Below, piece after piece: positions 57,664 to 64,000 of a stretch of DNA of 64,000 nt. The notes beneath the pieces were generated by a model. The model did no database searches, had not been told where the DNA came from, and saw only the letters and a list, made by a program, of their open reading frames with translations. The DNA is taken from assembly GCA_039720395.1 (NCBI GenBank), contig CM077831.1:4940003-5004002 (forward strand). Reading direction: 5' to 3'. The DNA is from Liquidambar formosana (lineage: Eukaryota > Streptophyta > Magnoliopsida > Saxifragales > Altingiaceae). A program made the position numbers and the translations under genes. Numbering within the stretch: position 1 is the first letter of the stretch; every line of letters begins with the position of its first letter.

Positions 57664-60600
57664 ATCTCCCACTTGCACTAAAGCCAATCGACCATGTATC
57701 GCATACCTATCTTCTCAAGATGTTGGTCTTAGACATAACCAATTATGTTTTAAAGCTTTAGTCAGTAGGTCTACAAAAACTTATGTAGATAATATCTTCT
57801 GTAATGTATCTATTACCTCTTCCAATGATTCCTCTAATCACTTGGAATTGTCACTCTATGAGTTTAGACTTTTGATGAGACCGTGATTCCTATACTTGAG
57901 ATATAGACCCATTGTTGTCACAAAACAAGGTGTGGGCAACTCAATGGAAGGAACAACTCCAAGTTCTAAATGAACTTATAGATCCAAACAGTCTCCTAGA
58001 CAATGCGACAATTAATTCACCCTTAATAATGGAATCCACTGTATCTTTCATACAGTTCTTCCATTAAGTATTTCACCAACTAAAGTGAATATAAAATATA
58101 CCCCATATGGATTATATCCAAATCCATATACCCATCACTATGAGTTTACAATTTCCATATACAATCCAATATTCCAAATTTGAATTGACTGATAACTATT
58201 TGTAACAATTACAACATAATAGATATCAGGTTCAATACATAGTGTAGAATAAGGCTTCTTAACACTTTAAGAACCTTACTTGTGTTATCCTAGGGCACAT
58301 GCCCTTGAATAATGAATTCTTATTTGAAGTAAATCAGACCTCCCTTAGAATTCTCCATGTTGAACTCCTTCAACATTTCAACTATGTTTGATGATTTGGA
58401 GATACTTAGCAATCTATATGATCTATCTCTATAGATCTTATTGGATGCTTTTGCCAAATCTTTCATGAATTAGTTTTTCTCCAAAAACTAAAACTCTACA
58501 TTAGATAACATTCATATATCATTCATAATGATTATGATGTCATCCATACTTAGGATAAAGAAAAATGATCGCACTCCCACTAACCTTTTATACACTCATG
58601 GTCCATCTATACAATGAGAGAAATCAAACAATTTGATTACTTCAACTTTATAGATGTTCTAATTATGAGAACCTTGTAGTCTATTAATGGACTTCTATAA
58701 CTTACACACTTTTATGGTTTTTCACCATTTGATATAACATCTTTATATCCTTTTTGACATATCTCATATTCAAAATGTGTGTTTATAGATAACAAGATCC
58801 AAATGGATTTCAGCATAACTATTATCAAACAAGTTTCTTTATAGACAACTTTTTGCCTATGTTGAAAACATTCTTAAATAGCCAAGCCTTTTAGGTCTCT
58901 ACCTGTCCATATTGGATTTAATGACTCTTAGTCATTTCTCGAGTTGATGTGAAACATCGCCTAATCATAATCAATAGGATTATCTTGGTGATCTTTATCA
59001 CCAAAGAACAATTCTTTCACATTCTAATGGAGATACAATATCTCTCTTATGTTAAAGAAATATCCAATTTGATCTATGAAAAGAATGTGGTGTAATTAAA
59101 GGTTTTGCCTCAACAGGGGCAAGGGTTGGATCTTTGTTGGTTTGTGGCTTTACAAACAATTCTGTAAATTCTATCTACTTTTGCATCTTTCTTGAATGAA
59201 CTCTTTCTCAAGAAAATCCAGCAATCATCCTAATGGACAACTTTTGTTCATTAGAGTAATAGAAATACTATCCCAACCACTTTTAGGATATACCACAATT
59301 CAACACTTACTTGACCTTATTTCCAGATTGTCTACATTATATTTCCAGACAAACGTAGCACAAGCCCAAGCCTTAACTTCTTTAAGTTGGGTTTCTTCCC
59401 ATATCATATCTGATATAATTGGGACAAAACTAGAGTAAACCCCAAATTATCAATATGTAGCAATTTTAAGGTATATCCTAGATGGATACATTAGTAAAAC
59501 TCATCATGGATCAAACCATATCTTAATAGGGTTCAATTCGTTCTCTTAGATTCACCATTGAGCTATGGTATTCTAAGATGAGTCTACTGTAATTGAATGC
59601 ATGCTCTACATGACTATATACATCACAATGTATTAATCAAATTATAAATGTAACTCTTTCACTTCACCAAGTAAAAGATGGGTTTGGTCATCTCATAACT
59701 AAGTCATAATCGTTACATTTAAATGAGAGTCTCTACATCTCTTGTATTCTCGGAATACGTTGCATTCGCTCTAATTAGTCATTTAAATTCAGAAATCAAA
59801 TTTCTAGAATGTCTTAAATGACCCAGTTAAGAAATAAGTTCCCAAAATTAATCTAGCAACTCTTGCTCTATTAAATTTTAAAGGTAACTTATTATCTACT
59901 TAACTTTCTGCTTCCATTTAGATTACTCTAGAATCTAAAAAACCAAGAAGCAGAACTAACCAACAATTTAGTTTAGAGCATAAACCAAAACTTCAAAAGT
60001 TTGGTTCTTCTAGAAAACTGATACTTTATCAAGTTCCTTTACAATACCTTATGTTTACTACAAAATAATTATATTTCTTTGTCTTTGACTTTTCAAGACT
60101 TGCTTCCCTCTATGCTTCCATTTTAAATCACATCTAGCTTCTCAAGCTATTCTATGTGATTAATCATTTTTCAAAAGAATGATTATTAATAAACAACTTT
60201 TACTACATCCTAGTTCAGAAGAAGTCCTTTACAAGTACTATACTTTATAGTATTATTTTACTCACAATACAACCTTTGTATGTGATGTAGGACATCAAAG
60301 GCACTTTCATTGACTAATTTTGCTTCTGAAGCTCATTAGTCATCAATACTATCATATAGCATGGCAACAAGATGCCAATTGCGCATAGTGTCTTTTTCTT
60401 CTTAGGATGTTTTATGGAGGGCCTTTAATAAAAGGCCTAGTAGCATATAAACAATCTTTTGAAATTGAGAACAATTCTCAATTTCCTAAGTCAATCAAAG
60501 AAATCGGGTTTAGTCAAACTATCAAAATCCTATATATTAGGAAATAGGGGTTTTGAGGTGAGTAATTAGGTAATCTATATAAACAGAGAATTAGATTTCA

Positions 60601-63600
60601 TTTTTATCCATAATGATTGGGTCTTTAATCATATGGTACCTCCCACTATTTTATCAAATTCCATACACCCTCTAATGGAATTCGGGAATCTCATTCCTTA
60701 ATGGGGATTGGGGTCCCACTGTGACCTAGAAGCCTCACATGTTAGTTTCTTGACTTCTAACCCACAATAAGAAGACAACTCTTTGTCTATTGCTTATAAG
60801 CAAGTTCCAATCGTTTTGCCTCTAGGGAACATACACCTCACATGTTAGTTTCTTGGAATACTTCCCTAGTTAAGTTAAACCCATCATTCACACAGGTATG
60901 TTTCGCCAAATATATACCTCACATGTTAGTTTCTTGGTATATACCAGTTTAGGCACCCCATGATATCTCATATGTGATAGTTTCAAGTAATGTCTTTAAC
61001 ATGGGTAGCTCCTACATGTCTGCAGCCAGGTACCCACATTAAGGGACGTTAGATGATCCTATAATGATGGAAGGCAATGAAGAATTCATTCCCTAATGAC
61101 TTCTCCATTTTCAACTTAATATTAAATAAGAGGGGTTTTAAAGGGTCTCATCAAATTAACATGCATCCTATGTATCAAAATTTAAACATATAAATTATGC
61201 TATTTATAATCATACATCTCATGCTATTATAAATTATACATCGCATGCTATTATATATCAACATATATAAAGTACCATATTTTGATATTAGTCCCTAAGT
61301 GAATAGGTAACATATACCAAACTATAGTATTGGAGCTAATACAATTATCTCATAAATTAAAGCTCCCACTATGATGATTATGGACTTTGAGAGGATTCAA
61401 TCCAAGCCAATAGATTGAATCCAAGGTCTAAGGTGGGTGTAGGTGATCGTAAAATAACACATTCGAAACATGCATGCTGTCTTGAAACACTTCTCTAAGC
61501 TTTTAAGTCCTTCAATCTGCTCCCTTGGCTTGATGGTCTCCACCATTGGCTTGTTGGGCTCCATCATACTCCTTTGGGTCCACCATGCTCCTTAGTGCGC
61601 TCTCAATTACATAACATTTACATAATATATAGAAAGGGATACATAAGGGGAATGTGGGGTACATAAGAGAATGATAGAGAGAGAGGGAGAGGGAAGGTGG
61701 CATGCAAGCCCCAAATAAATTACATCACCTTAATAAAATTACAACTCTTGTAAATAATAACATCCCATTCATAAGACGGCCAATCACAATTGGTTTAAAG
61801 GGTATAGTCCATAATCATCATCCAAACACATACATACAATCTCATTGCATAATGTAAAGAAAAACTGTAAGCATTAAGACATATGGGCATTATGGTAATT
61901 CTCTTGAATGATTTACATTAATCTCATTAATGCATCCTAATCCTATTAGGTTTTAACAAAAATATCCAGAATTAAATAAAGTCTTAACATTTAAGACATT
62001 ACAGTTTCAATTAATCAAATTAATTTAAAACATGTAAAGTTTCCTAAAATAACTCTAATATCCAATATTAGGGTTTCCTTAATTAAACAAAACAATTTCA
62101 TTTAATTAAGAATTTCCAGATTTTTATTTAATCCCTAATTGTGTTTTAAACCATTTAAAACATTATAAAATTAATCAATATTAATTAATTAATTAATATA
62201 GGAATTAAATAAAATCATTAAAATGATGAATTAGTGTATTAGGGTTTCCTAAACCCTAAATGCATAACCCTAAACCCTAAATGCAAGCCCTAATCATTAA
62301 ATGCCTTATGATTGGTCATTTAATGTCCAATCATTAAAACCCTAGGTTCATATGGTATTTAATAAAAGGGATTAGGGTTTAATTAATGCCAAATAGGATA
62401 TTAATTACCCTTAATTAATTACACTCATTAGGGTTTCCAAAACCCTAACCCTAGACATCATTAATGGTATTAATTATGCCCTAACAATCAATAACCATGA
62501 TTGGTCATTTAATGACCAATCATTAACTCTTAATTAAGGTAATTAATATTCCAATTAGGGTTTTAATTAATGCCATAATGAAATTAGGGTTTCATCATTA
62601 ACTCAAAATTAGGGTTTCATCCTTAACTCTATGCAGCCGTCACTACCAGGGGGCTGCCTGAGCTTGGCTAGGCTGCCATGGCCACCAACGACTGTGGGAG
62701 GCCATGGCTAGTCATGGGAGAACATCCTAGGGGTGTGGGACAAGCCTCTGGACACGTGAGAAGTGGTGGAAGTGGCTGCCATCATCAAGAACAATCAGGG
62801 TTTCCAAACCCATTGCTGGAGCCATTGTTGCAGACCTTGAAGGTCACAATAGCTTCTAAATCCTTATCAATTCGACTCCTCCATTGAAACCAGCTTTTGT
62901 ATCATGTCCCTACATGAAATACTAAGCTAATAGAAGAGGTTTGGATGATCAAATCATCACCAAGTGTTCTAAACAATTAAAACAACAGTAGGCTGCCCAG
63001 AATTTGACAGCATACTGTCCATGGTCAGAAATTGATTTAAAACCCAGCAAGATGAATGAATTAGGCTACCAAACGAATTTTCCCAGTATCCTACATGTCT
63101 TAGGAAACTAATGCAATTGGTTTCATGCAATTTGGAGTTCCCTAACTCAAGTTCTAATCAAAACTCCATTGATGACTTTTCTGCAGAGAAAATCTGCTAT
63201 GCTGTTCATGAAAAATTTTCAAACTTTTTGAATCTTTTTCCGTCAAAACCTTTTTGAAACTTAAAGAAAATCATATACACATGATATATAATGATCCTAC
63301 AATGATCTTCCATCATAAATACAGCAGCTTTAATTAGAATTAATTGCAAGAACCTTAGGGTTCTAAAACCCAGATTCAGCCTCCATGGTGTTCTTCTCCT
63401 TCTTCCTTCTGTTCTAGCATCTTAATCCAATTATGATGCATCTAAATGCTTGAGAACCTTTCCCTACCATGTCTAGAACATAACCCAAGTGGTGGCAACC
63501 ATTGCCATGCCTTTGATCTCCATCAATAACTCAAAGTTGTGGCTATTGCATCATTCCCGAGCAAAACTGTCTTTCCAGACAGCCTGTAGTAAAAAATTCA

Positions 63601-64000
63601 TAACTTTCACTACAGAACTCGGATTGACGCATCGTTTGTTGGGTTGGAAAGCTTATTCAAAGAGCTTTCTAACCATATATGGCTCGAAAATTTTGGAGAA
63701 GAACTCTGAATTCGGCAGGCAAAACAAGATGACGGTTTTTCATGGCAACCATGAAAACTGTTCATAACAGTTTTATAAAACCCTAGTTTCCTTATTCTTC
63801 TTCTCCAAACTCAAACCCTATGCAACCTATTGCATCCATGGATACACTTAACCATCAATTAGAAGAGGAGTAGAAGAGAATTGACCTAGGGTTCCAAACC
63901 CTAGGTTCAGCCATGGAGGAAAACCAATTATGCAGAAAAATTTTCCAGATTTTTGAATCATTCAACTACACCATAATTACCAGCCCATATGTATTTTGTA
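57664..64000 (-). mobile_element. Element B internal region, inverted, reaching the window end
   Basis: Mirror image of 48968-55292 around a constant coordinate sum of about 112,956, with scattered substitutions and small indels. It includes the mirrored hairpin series (60727-60943), the 63-codon frame (61512-61703) and the degenerate pol (about 57716-59455). The window stops about 20 bases short of the primer binding site; the 5' LTR of B lies outside. Confidence 0.85.
57716..59455 (-). pseudogene. pol: Degenerate Ty1/copia pol of element B
   Basis: The mirror copy of the pol relic at 53500-55240 with the same broken frames, plus a few private changes. The 80-codon frame at 59196-59438 (plus strand) corresponds to 53517-53759 and differs in only a few residues, as expected for a recently copied non-coding strand. 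Confidence 0.75.

Larger units (their letters stand above)
48968..64000. repeat. Giant inverted repeat formed by elements A and B
   Basis: Left arm 48968-56002 and right arm 56954-64000 (about 7 kb each) are reverse complements separated by 951 bp (56003-56953). It arises because B sits in inverted orientation inside the 3' LTR of A. Confidence 0.85.

Overview
This window is nuclear DNA of a flowering plant, most likely a eudicot with a large repeat-rich genome. The evidence is several plant LTR-retrotransposon lineages, plant L1-type LINEs, a Stowaway-like MITE, GT-AG introns and AT-rich spacers. No intact host gene was recognised, and no rRNA, tRNA or CRISPR array was seen. Nearly everything assignable is a transposable element or a broken gene piece.

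Layout. 1-3207: end of a plus-strand retrotransposon (family G1, probably Ty3/gypsy Tat/Ogre), with a 2.9-kb LTR. 3361-4334: a broken DUF7745-like gene with its own promoter. 4335-7882: two Tekay-like chromovirus LTR copies (minus) around a 295-bp piece of another LTR. 7883-9555: Ale-like Ty1/copia pol end with two nonsense codons. 9556-18460: old repeats, a ~360-bp tandem array and one copy of a segmental duplication. 18470-19590: LINE 3' end. 19910-24738: a broken two-exon gene end abutting a 4.3-kb near-palindrome. 24739-30220: second copy of the duplication and unassigned sequence. 30222-33912: a 1.25-kb direct duplication with MITEs and two LINE pieces, one with a 17-bp target duplication. 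35383-36202: a solo-type LTR. 36250-38470: a decayed capsid/zinc-knuckle region, possibly an endogenous caulimovirid. 38499-47278: the minus-strand G1 module: LTR, hairpin tandem array, a seven-exon plant mobile domain (PMD) gene and a DUF7745-like gene, both genes antisense to the element. 47279-64000: two closely related degenerate Ty1/copia elements (A plus, B minus) forming a giant inverted repeat.

Main observation. Several unrelated elements here carry short palindromes next to their promoters or 3' ends whose arms differ between copies while both arms change together. In G1 the same 80-bp palindromic cassette lies in the LTR and upstream of the PMD and DUF7745 genes, and the region before its 3' LTR is an array of about 16 units with two hairpins each. 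The Tekay-like LTR copies have different palindromes (core GTCGAC or CGATCGATCG) at the same place. This would fit palindromic binding sites, or structured RNA, evolving with a matching factor. PMD or DUF7745 proteins are candidate factors for G1 only by inference.
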